Virus record (IMG/VR): IMGVR_UViG_3300031576_000042
Coordinates: 1-62,920 of that record
Direction: 5' to 3' (one strand)
Source: a virus
Length of the DNA: 62,920 nt
The notes under the pieces were generated by a model. That model was not told where the DNA came from. It was given only the letters and a program-made list of their open reading frames with translations, and did not search any database. The position numbers were made by a program, and so were the translations under genes. Shown here one piece after another: positions 29,263 to 36,627 of this stretch (within the stretch, counting starts at the first letter, position 1; every line of letters starts with the position of its first letter).

Positions 29263-29462
29263 AGCTCAGGAAGAAACCAGACATCAAGGTCGAGGTGATT
29301 CGACTCATTAATCACAAGCGGTTCTTCAGGCTTGAGAGGACAACGCTGCCGGGTCACCGTTGGTCCGTCACCATCGACAAGGGTCAATGTACTTTGTACG
29401 GCGAGTCCCTGCGACAGGCAGTAGAGACCGCGTTCGAGGAGCTTGAAGGGAAAAGCGCATGA
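29259..29462 (+). CDS. Small hypothetical protein
   Basis: 67 residues from GTG 29259. The C-terminal helix (Ala-Val-Glu-Thr-Ala-Phe-Glu-Glu-Leu-Glu) resembles that of the next gene (Ala-Val-Thr-Ala-Ala-Leu-Glu-Ala-Leu-Glu), so the two may be paralogues. Confidence 0.52.
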   Translation: MKLRKKPDIKVEVIRLINHKRFFRLERTTLPGHRWSVTIDKGQCTLYGESLRQAVETAFEELEGKSA

Positions 29463-29668
29463 ACATCTCCGACCTCACGCCCGATCAGAGGCTGTGCCTG
29501 CTCGTGCGGCACCCGAAGTTTACAGGGCTCGAAAAGCGTGGTGTTAGGCCGCCAATAGCCGGCCCGTTTTGGCGGATCTATTTTGATGGGCTCCACAGCG
29601 TCGATGCCAAGACCATCGACGCCGCCGTTACCGCCGCGCTCGAGGCGCTGGAGGTGAAAGGTGCGTGA
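29459..29668 (+). CDS. Small hypothetical protein, possible paralogue of the previous gene
   Basis: 69 residues, ATGA-coupled. A beta hairpin then a C-terminal helix, the same plan as its neighbour. Confidence 0.52.
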   Translation: MNISDLTPDQRLCLLVRHPKFTGLEKRGVRPPIAGPFWRIYFDGLHSVDAKTIDAAVTAALEALEVKGA

Positions 29669-29891
29669 CCCGATTCAGGAGCAGTTCGATGCGCGCCTGC
29701 TCTGGCTCGACGAATCCACCTGGTCCGCGTGGGTGCCGGAGTACCTGAAGCTCGCCCGCGAGAACGCGGCGCTGCGGCGGCTGTGCGCGCGGGCTGTTGA
29801 ACATATCGGTGATGTCGACTTGGCCAGCAAGAAGGAATGCTGTTTTCTTGATAGTCTGGTTGCCGCCGCCAGCGGTTTGGAGGTGATGTGA
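29661..29891 (+). CDS. Small hypothetical protein
   Basis: 76 residues from GTG 29661. Helical with Leu-Ala-Arg-Glu-Asn-Ala-Ala-Leu-Arg-Arg-Leu and a Cys-Cys pair. Overlaps both neighbours. Confidence 0.5.
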   Translation: MRDPIQEQFDARLLWLDESTWSAWVPEYLKLARENAALRRLCARAVEHIGDVDLASKKECCFLDSLVAAASGLEVM

Positions 29892-30055
29892 TGGCGAAGA
29901 GGAAACGCGAGACACTCATTGACAAGGCCGAGGCTGCCGCAGACTGCATTGCCAAGGCACATGGGATTCGGCGCGGCGGGAACTGGTGGCTTGCACACGA
30001 CGGCTTCAAGGCCAGTTACCGCGCCGCGAAGCTCGAGAAAGGACATGAGAAGTGA
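29891..30055 (+). CDS. Small basic protein
   Basis: 54 residues from ATG 29891, overlapping the previous stop and the next start. Basic N terminus (Ala-Lys-Arg-Lys-Arg-Glu) and Trp-Trp in the middle. Its continuous coupling supports translation. Confidence 0.5.
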   Translation: MAKRKRETLIDKAEAAADCIAKAHGIRRGGNWWLAHDGFKASYRAAKLEKGHEK

Positions 30056-30404
30056 AGACAGTCAAGGTTTAACCGACAAACACAAGCTGCGCGATGTCGA
30101 GGTTGCCGAAATCACCCACGAAATGATCAAGACGATGAACGAGCCAAACCAGATTCCGCTGAAAGTGTTCGCTGACATCATCAAGCCTTTCACCTACCAT
30201 GCGCCACGAGAAGGCCAGCCACTCACCTACCAGCAGATCCGCGACTGGGCGAAGTCGTTCGCCATGCTGCTCGCTGGGCTGTGTCCCGAATCTCGCGAGC
30301 GGTCGCTGGCACTCACGCACCTGGAGGAGGTCGTCTTCTGGGCGAACGCCTCCATTGCAAGGTCGCCAACCACCGGCGCCCCGGCGCCAGGAGAGAAGCG
30401 ATGA
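30045..30404 (+). CDS. Acb2/Tad1-type cyclic-nucleotide sponge, putative anti-defence protein
   Basis: 119 residues from ATG 30045 with AAAGGA upstream. Residues 46-108 fit the helical-hairpin domain of Acb2/Tad1 proteins: Phe-Thr-Tyr-His-Ala-Pro-x3-Gln-Pro, then Tyr-x2-Ile-Arg-x2-Ala, and the signature Ser-Leu-Ala-Leu-Thr-x-Leu-Glu-Glu-x3-Trp-Ala-Asn-Ala-x-Ile-Ala-Arg. Tad1 and Acb2 bind immune signals of Thoeris and CBASS and stop cell-suicide defence. The binding residues cannot be confirmed here. It lies among tiny accessory genes, the usual setting of anti-defence genes. Function is inferred from family recall. Confidence 0.68.
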   Translation: MRSEDSQGLTDKHKLRDVEVAEITHEMIKTMNEPNQIPLKVFADIIKPFTYHAPREGQPLTYQQIRDWAKSFAMLLAGLCPESRERSLALTHLEEVVFWANASIARSPTTGAPAPGEKR

Positions 30405-30538
30405 CGTTTCCACGTTGCCCACGCTGCCGCTCAGTCACGATCTACCGTGTCCCGTCGTTGTTGTTTCCGGCGGGTTTGTTTTGTGTGAGCTGCCGGCACA
30501 TGTGGAAGCCGAGGAAGAAGCCGAGGAAGAAGCCGTGA
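30401..30538 (+). CDS. Small zinc-ribbon protein with basic tail
   Basis: 45 residues, ATG 30401 in ATGA overlap with the previous stop. Cys-Pro-Arg-Cys and Cys-Val-Ser-Cys with a Lys-Pro-Arg-Lys-Lys tail repeated twice. Confidence 0.55.
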   Translation: MTFPRCPRCRSVTIYRVPSLLFPAGLFCVSCRHMWKPRKKPRKKP

Positions 30539-31110
30539 CCCGATCCGAACGAATCGAGGCGGCGGCGAGATATATCACCACGCAATTTTCGCCGCGAATT
30601 CGCTACATTGGTAACATGTGTACGGACTACGAAATCTCCGAGTACGCCATGGAGTTACTCTGCGCCGCGCTCGCCGAGCCGGAGCCAAGTACTAATGAAG
30701 TACTAATTCCTACTAAAATTAGTACTTCGCCGGCCGAGCCGGAGACGCTGGAACCGTATGGCTGGGTCGTCGATGATGAGTGCGAGGTGAACCCGCGCGT
30801 GTGCTTTGACCGGGTGGCGGCCGAGCTTGAGTCTGAGCGCCGTGGATGCGCCCTCATCGCAATCTACCATCACCCGCCCGGCGTGGCGGAGGACTCGCTC
30901 AGGAAGGAAGTTCGTCAGCTCGCAGACGACGCCGCAAGCTTCATGTATCGCGTCGGCTTCGTGGCTGGGACGCCTGACGAAGAGCTGCACCGCACGCTCG
31001 TTGCGCTCGCGGGAAAGCACATCGCCGACTGGCAGCCCAACGAGTACGGGGACCGTGGCTCCAAGGGCAAACAGCCCGGCGTGGCGGAGGAAGATGGGGG
31101 GCGGGCATGA
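30535..31110 (+). CDS. Hypothetical protein containing an inserted inverted repeat
   Basis: 191 residues from GTG 30535 (GTGA). Residues 50-68 are encoded by an AT-rich inverted repeat (30697-30728) unlike the GC-rich rest, as if a small palindrome had been inserted in frame. The N part is helical and the C part ends in a Gly/Lys-rich tail. No family is recognised. Confidence 0.55.
   Translation: MTRSERIEAAARYITTQFSPRIRYIGNMCTDYEISEYAMELLCAALAEPEPSTNEVLIPTKISTSPAEPETLEPYGWVVDDECEVNPRVCFDRVAAELESERRGCALIAIYHHPPGVAEDSLRKEVRQLADDAASFMYRVGFVAGTPDEELHRTLVALAGKHIADWQPNEYGDRGSKGKQPGVAEEDGGRA
30697..30728. repeat. Perfect 12-bp inverted repeat inside a gene
   Basis: GAAGTACTAATT (30697-30708) and AATTAGTACTTC (30717-30728) around an 8-bp centre. 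AGTACTAAT occurs once more at 30688. The block is AT-rich within GC-rich coding sequence. Confidence 0.8.
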
Positions 31111-31571
31111 CCAAGTGTTGCGACAACTGCGGCTTTGATTACCGTCGGCCGAGGTATAGCAGTAACGCACAGTGGGCCAAAATGAGGTTCTGTTCGCATG
31201 GGTGCAACGTTGAGCACCGGAGAAAAGATGGCAGCGTCGTAGCCCGGCTGATGGGCCAGATAGACTTTGGCGGATGCGCGGCGGGAGAGACCTGTTGGAA
31301 CTGGACCGGGACGCTAAGCGGCAGCGGCTACCCACGATTGAGCTTGGGGAAATATCGCAAAATTAGTGCAAGTCGCGTTGCGTATAGAGCCTTTGCAGGC
31401 CCGATTTCTGATGGCCTATTCGTCCTGCATCGATGCGACAATCCAGCGTGCGTTAACCCGGCGCACCTCTTCCTTGGAACGCCACAAGACAACATGGACG
31501 ACATGGTCCGCAAGGGGAGAGATCGGGGCGCCAAGCGCCGCCGCGCCCAGGGCGGGAAGGAGATGACGTGA
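31107..31571 (+). CDS. HNH endonuclease
   Basis: 154 residues, ATGA-coupled. The core has Cys-Trp-Asn-Trp-Thr-Gly then Leu-His-Arg-Cys-Asp-Asn-Pro-x-Cys-Val-Asn-Pro-x-His-Leu-Phe-Leu-Gly-Thr and Asp-Asn-Met-x-Asp-Met, the zinc-bound HNH pattern of free-standing phage homing endonucleases. The N terminus adds a small zinc ribbon. It is a paralogue of the 36146 gene. Confidence 0.85.
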   Translation: MTKCCDNCGFDYRRPRYSSNAQWAKMRFCSHGCNVEHRRKDGSVVARLMGQIDFGGCAAGETCWNWTGTLSGSGYPRLSLGKYRKISASRVAYRAFAGPISDGLFVLHRCDNPACVNPAHLFLGTPQDNMDDMVRKGRDRGAKRRRAQGGKEMT

Positions 31572-31810
31572 ACGAAGACCTCGGTATGAAAGCCCGGCAC
31601 GCAATCATCACGCCGACGTGCCGAGAGAACCGCACAGACGGCGGAGCTTGGGGCGAGGCGTGCGACCGGCTGAAGGACAGCTATCGTCAATGCCTGTCGG
31701 GTTGGAGGATGGACGGCAAGGAGCCGACCTTTCACCTGGTGCTGTATGTTGAGAGGCCAGAAGTCCAGCCGGCGGCCGGCGACCAAACGACTGACGGAGG
31801 ACGAGCGTGA
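31568..31810 (+). CDS. Small hypothetical protein
   Basis: 80 residues from GTG 31568. Contains Thr-Asp-Gly-Gly motifs at the middle and end; Trp-Gly-Glu-Ala-Cys-Asp. No family. The following 38 bp hold only a 12-codon frame. Confidence 0.45.
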   Translation: MNEDLGMKARHAIITPTCRENRTDGGAWGEACDRLKDSYRQCLSGWRMDGKEPTFHLVLYVERPEVQPAAGDQTTDGGRA

Positions 31811-31848
31811 GAGACTTCCTTACCAAGAACATCAAGATTTTCTGAGCG

Positions 31849-32100
31849 GTGGTCGTGAGGTACGGTCGTACCTGCCCGCCTGGGTTCTTGCCCGTTTACT
31901 CGGTGTCGACGGAAGAGGAAGCCAAGAGGCTTCTCGTTCTGACCTGTCCGCGCAGTGACACCGGAGAGTTTGTTTCGAGAGAGCTTTTCAACGAGCAGAG
32001 TATCGAGTGTCTCCAGGCATTTCAGAAGCGGCTGCACCAAGCGTGGCTCTTCATGATTCGCAACCAGCCATCGGCCGGCGGGCCGAAGGGGGCAACGTGA
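31849..32100 (+). CDS. Small hypothetical protein
   Basis: 83 residues from GTG 31849. Starts with a beta segment and has helical middle parts. Overlaps the next gene by 4 bp. Confidence 0.45.
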   Translation: MVVRYGRTCPPGFLPVYSVSTEEEAKRLLVLTCPRSDTGEFVSRELFNEQSIECLQAFQKRLHQAWLFMIRNQPSAGGPKGAT

Positions 32101-32315
32101 GTTACCAAGGGTTCACACACTGCGTTCCGTCGTGGCTCTTGCCACTGTGGCGACGGATCTTCTGTCGTCGCGACTGGCACGCATGGGACGAGGTGTTGAG
32201 CGACGATCGTCATTATCTTGGGTGCGATGCGTGCGGGCGTCATGTGGATATCCAGGTAGCCGCACTGCGTGCCGATGACGCAACGGACGGCGGACAAAAG
32301 GCAAAGGAGAGTTGA
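32097..32315 (+). CDS. Small hypothetical protein
   Basis: 72 residues from GTG 32097 (GTGA overlap), preferred over longer in-frame starts inside the preceding gene. Trp-rich N half and Cys-Asp-Ala-Cys-Gly in the C half. Confidence 0.5.
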   Translation: MSYQGFTHCVPSWLLPLWRRIFCRRDWHAWDEVLSDDRHYLGCDACGRHVDIQVAALRADDATDGGQKAKES

Positions 32316-32317
32316 AC

Positions 32318-32611
32318 ATGCAAGTGATTAGTGAAACGCGAATCTACAAGCGCATCGAGGTCAAGGCCGCGAGGTTTCAAATCTGTGGCGACGCCGACCA
32401 AGACTTTGTTCACCTGGGCATCCCTGGGATGAAGTTCAAGGTTGAGTGCGATGAGTCACATGGGTACTTCTACGACAACTGGACGTTACCAGAGTTGCGC
32501 GAGCTGTCCAATGGTATTCACGAGTTCATTCGTTTACATGATAAGGGTGCGGTGCTGGTGGGAACCGTCGAAGCCCAGCCCGTAGCTGGCGTGGTGAAGG
32601 TGGTAGAGTGA
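32318..32611 (+). CDS. Hypothetical protein
   Basis: 97 residues from ATG 32318 after AAGGAGAG. Beta-rich with Phe-Gln-Ile-Cys-Gly-Asp-Ala-Asp. Unknown. Confidence 0.55.
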   Translation: MQVISETRIYKRIEVKAARFQICGDADQDFVHLGIPGMKFKVECDESHGYFYDNWTLPELRELSNGIHEFIRLHDKGAVLVGTVEAQPVAGVVKVVE

Positions 32612-32907
32612 TGGCAAAGCTCAAGGACTTCGGAAACGGTTATTTCCTCTTCTGGTGCCAGGGATGTAAAGAGCCGCACTCGTATCAGGTGCCGCTGTGG
32701 ACGTGGAACGGTTCTATGGAAGCTCCCACCTTCACGCCGTCGCTGCTTATCTTCCCGTATGAGAGGTCTGTTCCTCCTCGCAAGCGCTGTCATCTGTTTG
32801 TTACGGATGGCAAGATTCAGTTTTGTGGTGATAGCCAGCATGTTCTTGCTGGTAAAATGGTGGACATGCTGGACTGGGACGAAGCGGCAAAGGGGTGGAG
32901 TGAATAG
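32611..32907 (+). CDS. DUF6527-like protein
   Basis: 98 residues from ATG 32611; GTG 32608 is also possible. Phe-Trp-Cys-Gln-Gly-Cys-Lys-x2-His opens a zinc-type motif. Trp-Asn-Gly-Ser-x-Glu-Ala-Pro-Thr-Phe-Thr-Pro-Ser-Leu-Leu and Cys-His-Leu-Phe-Val-x2-Gly-Lys-Ile-Gln-Phe follow the pattern of the DUF6527 family often seen in phages. Function unknown. Confidence 0.7.
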   Translation: MAKLKDFGNGYFLFWCQGCKEPHSYQVPLWTWNGSMEAPTFTPSLLIFPYERSVPPRKRCHLFVTDGKIQFCGDSQHVLAGKMVDMLDWDEAAKGWSE

Positions 32908-32978
32908 ATCGTGGATGTGTTCGCCCTGTAAGGTATTGCGCTGACTGAAGAGAACTAACAACCGAAAGGAGACTGACC

Positions 32979-33218
32979 ATGCAATGGGATGTGACCGTCT
33001 ATCCTGCCAAGAACAAGATTGAGGCGCTGGATTTGTTTGGTACGGTGGCGTTGGCCATGGGAGTCGCGCACGCAGAAATGTTGAAACTGGCTCTTTATGC
33101 CAAGGACGAAGAAGCGCGGCAACGGCATCTTGGCGATGCCGGACGTAATCTTGAAGCGCAGATGAAGCTTGCTCAAATTGAGATGTTTATTCACAACCTG
33201 CCTGACGTGAAGCTATGA
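32979..33218 (+). CDS. Small hypothetical helical protein
   Basis: 79 residues, AAAGGAG before ATG 32979. Helical, ends the GC-rich island. The 33219-33362 gap has only AT-rich sequence and a motif copy. Confidence 0.58.
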   Translation: MQWDVTVYPAKNKIEALDLFGTVALAMGVAHAEMLKLALYAKDEEARQRHLGDAGRNLEAQMKLAQIEMFIHNLPDVKL

Positions 33219-33362
33219 GACTAGAGCACGATCACAAATATAGCCATGGATGTCCAAATAGCTGATTTGTTGATTTTGAGTATTATAGGGAGATACGGAT
33301 GGCGTAAAATGGCAAGCTTTTTAGCTGGTGGATGGTGTATCAGCATACGGTGAAAAGTGATT

Positions 33363-33381
33363 TTTAATAAGCGGTTTATAT
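33363..33381 (+). repeat. Dispersed palindromic motif copy at the right edge of GC-rich island 1
   Basis: TTTAATAAGCGGTTTATAT, 1 bp before TTG 33383. Confidence 0.75.
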
Positions 33382-33382
33382 C

Positions 33383-33658
33383 TTGCATAAGGTAATTGTA
33401 AATAAACAAAAACTTCACGAGTGGAAAAAGATTGCTAAAGTTGGTGGTCGTGGGTACGTTTTTTCTGGTAATCATTTAAAGGACCTTATAGAGCAGGTAG
33501 AGTTTTTACTTGAAGTCACAGAAAGATTTGTTATGTTTGACAAGTGGGTACGTTCTGATTTTGATAGGGACGATGCGTATGTTGAGCAGTATTTTCGTCT
33601 TCTTAAAGGAGTACGAGAGTCCTTAAAAAGGATAACTATCGTTACGGTAAAGCAATAA
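33383..33658 (+). CDS. Hypothetical protein
   Basis: 91 residues from TTG 33383, directly after a motif copy. Helical with Lys/Glu-rich stretches and the AT-rich codon use of the core genome. Function unknown. Confidence 0.55.
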   Translation: MHKVIVNKQKLHEWKKIAKVGGRGYVFSGNHLKDLIEQVEFLLEVTERFVMFDKWVRSDFDRDDAYVEQYFRLLKGVRESLKRITIVTVKQ

Positions 33659-33665
33659 ATCTTCC

Positions 33666-34367
33666 ATGGCCAGGCTTCGTAAGAAACATATTGGTCCTAG
33701 CGCTACACTTGCTGTAAATTTACAGCCTACAATCTGTAGATCTTGTGAGCTTCATGATGTATGTCCTAATTATGACCAAGATAGTATGTCGTGTAGGTTC
33801 ATTGACGCTGCTGTAAAAGACTTTATTGGAAGTGCCTGTACCTTGCCTTATGTTGAAGAGCGAGATAAGTTTGCTGTAAGGAATCTAGCGGCATTACATG
33901 CTTCAATTTTAATAACCGAATTATATTTTAAGAAGTACGGTATTATTGTCATCAGTTTGTGGAATAACATGCCAATGCCTGAATATCGTCAGCTTTATAA
34001 GGATTGGGCACGCATGGTAAGGGAGCTGAACAATGGGCTGTCCAAATTCGGATTGACTCCAGCGAGTAGAGCAGCGTTGAACTATGTTGAAGGCCGAACA
34101 AATGCAGGTGCCTTGCTAGACTACATAGAAAAGAAGGCTGAGGTACTAAAGGATGGAGCTGAATCTTCGGGAGAAGATAAACATCGTAGATTTTTGCAAA
34201 GATCCACAACTGCTGAATCTCCAGCTCCTGGAGACGCAAGTAGTGATTCTAAAGAGAGCCTACGGAATACCTTTAACGAGGAGCCAGGCAGAGCTTTGGA
34301 ATTGGATGCTGTCGGGACCGAGCTTGACGGAGAATGGGCTGAGGAATCTGTCAAAGCCGACACTTGA
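33666..34367 (+). CDS. Possible terminase small subunit
   Basis: 233 residues. N-terminal Cys-Arg-Ser-Cys-x5-Cys and a later Cys make a metal-binding knot (about 23-43), then about 110 helical residues. The last 70 residues are disordered and Ser/Glu-rich and are overprinted on the start of terminase large. Its place just before terL is where small subunits lie. There is no recognisable HTH, so the call is positional. Confidence 0.42.
   Translation: MARLRKKHIGPSATLAVNLQPTICRSCELHDVCPNYDQDSMSCRFIDAAVKDFIGSACTLPYVEERDKFAVRNLAALHASILITELYFKKYGIIVISLWNNMPMPEYRQLYKDWARMVRELNNGLSKFGLTPASRAALNYVEGRTNAGALLDYIEKKAEVLKDGAESSGEDKHRRFLQRSTTAESPAPGDASSDSKESLRNTFNEEPGRALELDAVGTELDGEWAEESVKADT
33908..33928 (+). 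repeat. Dispersed palindromic motif copy (variant) inside a gene
   Basis: TTTAATAACCGAATTATATT, with GAA in place of the core GCN-G. Confidence 0.5.
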
Positions 34368-35679
34368 ACTATCAGAGATAATTCTTCTGCTTGGTGGTCG
34401 GTCTGGCAAAACAACCATCGCTTCTGCTATAGCAGCATACGAGACTTGCTGTACTGATTGGAGAAAGTATACACGTCTGGGTGAGCTTGCTTGGTTTTTT
34501 ATCATTGCTCGTAGGGAGCAGCAAGCTATGGATCTTGGGCGTAATATGATCTTCAGTATGATTAAGCGGTCACCGCTTCTTTCCTCGTTGATTATTCAGG
34601 ATTCGAGAGTTTCTAAGGATACTACGCTATTCCCTAACTCTAAAACAGGTGTTCTTGTTCTCGAAACAGGCTGTGCAGTAACGGCCCTGCCATGCTCGTC
34701 TACAGTAGGTCGTGGATACCCTATATGCGGGTGTATTCTTGACGAGGTAGCTTGGTTTGCCAGAGAGTCTAAAAATGATACTACAGATCGTGGTATTTAT
34801 GACGCGATTCTTCCACGTATGATTCAATTCTCTGGTAATGCTAAAATGGTGTTGATTACTACACCGGCTGATAAGAGTGGTCTGGTGTACGAGAAGTGGA
34901 AAGCCAGGCAAGACAACGCAAAGTACTACTTTATTGTTAAGCTACCAACGTGGAAAGTACGAATTGATTTCGATAAGCATTTTTTCGAGCATCATAAGAA
35001 AATGTCTCCCTTTGGATTCTATAGGGAGTTTGGCTCAGAGTTTACCGATACTGTTTCTCCGCTGCTTAAGCATTCTGAAGTAGAATCTTGTATGAGACCT
35101 GATGCAGAGCCTATACCGCCAAACAAAGATCACTCGTACTTTATGGCTATTGATGCTGCTTTCGGCGATAGGGATCGTTTTGGTCTTGCCGTAGGGCATG
35201 TAGAGAGAGATCCAGGTAAGGAAGAAGAATTTAAAGTCGTTGTTGATCTTGTTACCAAGATTGATGAGCAGTTCAATGAGGATATTGTAGACACTGCGGC
35301 AGACTTGATTGCTGAGGTATATAGGAAGTATGACGTGTTTGAGGTTCGTGGTGACGACCATCAAGGAGATGCTTTTGGTAAGATTCTCGACCAACGTGGT
35401 GTCCAGCTTACTACAGAGCCATGGAGCGCTAAAAAACATCGTTCTTGTTATGGCCGCCTTAGAAGTCTTATAAAGCAAAAGAGAATAAGCCTACCAAGAA
35501 ACGAAGATTTACTTGAAGAGTTGTGTGGTCTTCAGATAAAATACCTCACGGGATCGGGTCAGTATACTGTTGGGCATAAAGTTGGTGGTCATGATGATAT
35601 GTCAGACCCTGTGTCAGAAGTTGTGTATCAGATTACCGAAGAAGAGCAGGTTGGTGAAGTCGGTGTTCAGCTCTTTTAA
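34153..35679 (+). CDS. terL: Terminase large subunit
   Basis: 508 residues. ATPase: Walker A Leu-Gly-Gly-Arg-Ser-Gly-Lys-Thr-Thr (about 80-88), Walker B Cys-Ile-Leu-Asp-Glu-Val-Ala-Trp (about 193-200), and an Ile-Thr-Thr-Pro-Ala coupling segment. Nuclease: Ala-Ile-Asp-Ala-Ala-Phe-Gly-Asp (about 332-339) and His-Asp-Asp-Met-Ser-Asp near the end supply the RNase H-like acidic residues. The N-terminal Asp-Phe-x2-Asp-Pro-Gln and Tyr-Gly-Ile-Pro-Leu pieces are typical, so ATG 34153 is kept despite a 215-bp overlap with the preceding gene. The motor cuts and packages genome DNA. Confidence 0.9.
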   Translation: MELNLREKINIVDFCKDPQLLNLQLLETQVVILKRAYGIPLTRSQAELWNWMLSGPSLTENGLRNLSKPTLELSEIILLLGGRSGKTTIASAIAAYETCCTDWRKYTRLGELAWFFIIARREQQAMDLGRNMIFSMIKRSPLLSSLIIQDSRVSKDTTLFPNSKTGVLVLETGCAVTALPCSSTVGRGYPICGCILDEVAWFARESKNDTTDRGIYDAILPRMIQFSGNAKMVLITTPADKSGLVYEKWKARQDNAKYYFIVKLPTWKVRIDFDKHFFEHHKKMSPFGFYREFGSEFTDTVSPLLKHSEVESCMRPDAEPIPPNKDHSYFMAIDAAFGDRDRFGLAVGHVERDPGKEEEFKVVVDLVTKIDEQFNEDIVDTAADLIAEVYRKYDVFEVRGDDHQGDAFGKILDQRGVQLTTEPWSAKKHRSCYGRLRSLIKQKRISLPRNEDLLEELCGLQIKYLTGSGQYTVGHKVGGHDDMSDPVSEVVYQITEEEQVGEVGVQLF

Positions 35680-35694
35680 TAAGCCGCTTATATT
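35675..35694 (+). repeat. Dispersed palindromic motif copy after terL
   Basis: TTTAATAAGCCGCTTATATT; the terL TAA lies inside it. A 10-codon frame beginning at ATG 35698 follows. Confidence 0.82.
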
Positions 35695-35748
35695 CATATG
35701 GGTACTATAGCTCAAAGTGCTGGTAGTCAGTAATAAGAAGGAGCTACA

Positions 35749-36135
35749 TTGGCACTAACAAAAGTAGACGCGATTATATTCGGTACATTACAGATCAACT
35801 TGTCTCCGTCTGCAAGCTCAACTAACTCCAGTTGGATTGACGTGCAAGGGGCGTATGCTGTGCAGGTGAATTTGAAGCTTATTAACGGTACGACAATTAC
35901 TATAGGTGCTAAGATCAAGATCGAGACTGCTTCAAGAGACCCTGGCTTAGGCGGCATTCCTGCTGATTTTACCCCTGAGTTTCAGGCTGTTGTTACTAAC
36001 AGTGTTATAACGTCATGGTCTGTTGAGCTGCCGATTGGCGTTGAGTTCTTCCGTGTGTCTGTAACTCATCCAACGTATTCTGGCGGAGTATCTACCCTTG
36101 ATGCTGAATATACAAAAATCACAAGTATAACTTAA
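35749..36135 (+). CDS. Virion protein domain, paralogue of the 36628 C terminus
   Basis: 128 residues from TTG 35749 with AAGGAG. It is a beta-sandwich-like protein whose Ala-Val-Gln-Val-Asn-Leu-Lys-Leu, Gly-Val-Glu-Phe-Phe-Arg-Val and Glu-Tyr-Thr-Lys-Ile-Thr pieces align with the last 110 residues of the 36628 protein. It may be a loose fibre or adaptor domain. Its place between terminase and the tailspike supports a structural role. Confidence 0.65.
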   Translation: MALTKVDAIIFGTLQINLSPSASSTNSSWIDVQGAYAVQVNLKLINGTTITIGAKIKIETASRDPGLGGIPADFTPEFQAVVTNSVITSWSVELPIGVEFFRVSVTHPTYSGGVSTLDAEYTKITSIT

Positions 36136-36145
36136 ACAACGAGTT

Positions 36146-36625
36146 ATGGCAAAGTCTATTATTCCTGTTAAAGATAGGTTTTTAAATCTTGTGGATTGGT
36201 CTGGTGTAGCTGCTGGCTGTTCTTGTTGGAATTTGATTGGGTCTTTAGTACGTAGTGGGTATGGGCGTGTTCATATCGGTCATAGAGGAAAAATAGTTGC
36301 CCATAGGGTTTCTTATATGTTGTTTAATGGACAAATCACAGATAATCTTTGTGTCTGCCATAAGTGTGATAACCCAAGATGTGTTAACCCAACCCATTTA
36401 TTTCTAGGTACTGCTGGAGACAATGTAAGAGATGCCGTAAAAAAGGGCAGGAAGCCTGGATTGCGAGGGGAACGTAATAATTTTTGTAAACTTACATCAG
36501 TACAGGTCAAAGATATAAGAGGAAGATACTGGCCTGGAATGGCTGCTGAATTGGCGAAAGAATTTTGTGTTAGTTGTCGAGCTATTACTGGAATTGCCAA
36601 CAGAGAGCATAGGATTTTTGGTTAA
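36146..36625 (+). CDS. HNH homing endonuclease
   Basis: 159 residues. Cys-Trp-Asn-Leu-Ile-Gly, His-Lys-Cys-Asp-Asn-Pro-Arg-Cys-Val-Asn-Pro-Thr-His-Leu-Phe-Leu-Gly-Thr and Asp-Asn-Val-x-Asp-Ala-x-Lys-Lys-Gly-Arg define the HNH nuclease. The C terminus has a Lys-Leu-Thr-x3-Val-x-Asp-Ile-Arg helix like homing DNA-binding modules (NUMOD or AP2-like). It lies between structural genes, a typical spot for an inserted homing gene. Confidence 0.88.
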   Translation: MAKSIIPVKDRFLNLVDWSGVAAGCSCWNLIGSLVRSGYGRVHIGHRGKIVAHRVSYMLFNGQITDNLCVCHKCDNPRCVNPTHLFLGTAGDNVRDAVKKGRKPGLRGERNNFCKLTSVQVKDIRGRYWPGMAAELAKEFCVSCRAITGIANREHRIFG

Positions 36626-36627
36626 AC

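Noticed and set aside
31807-31845. 12-codon frame between two small genes
   Set aside because: Too short and without independent support; treated as spacer.
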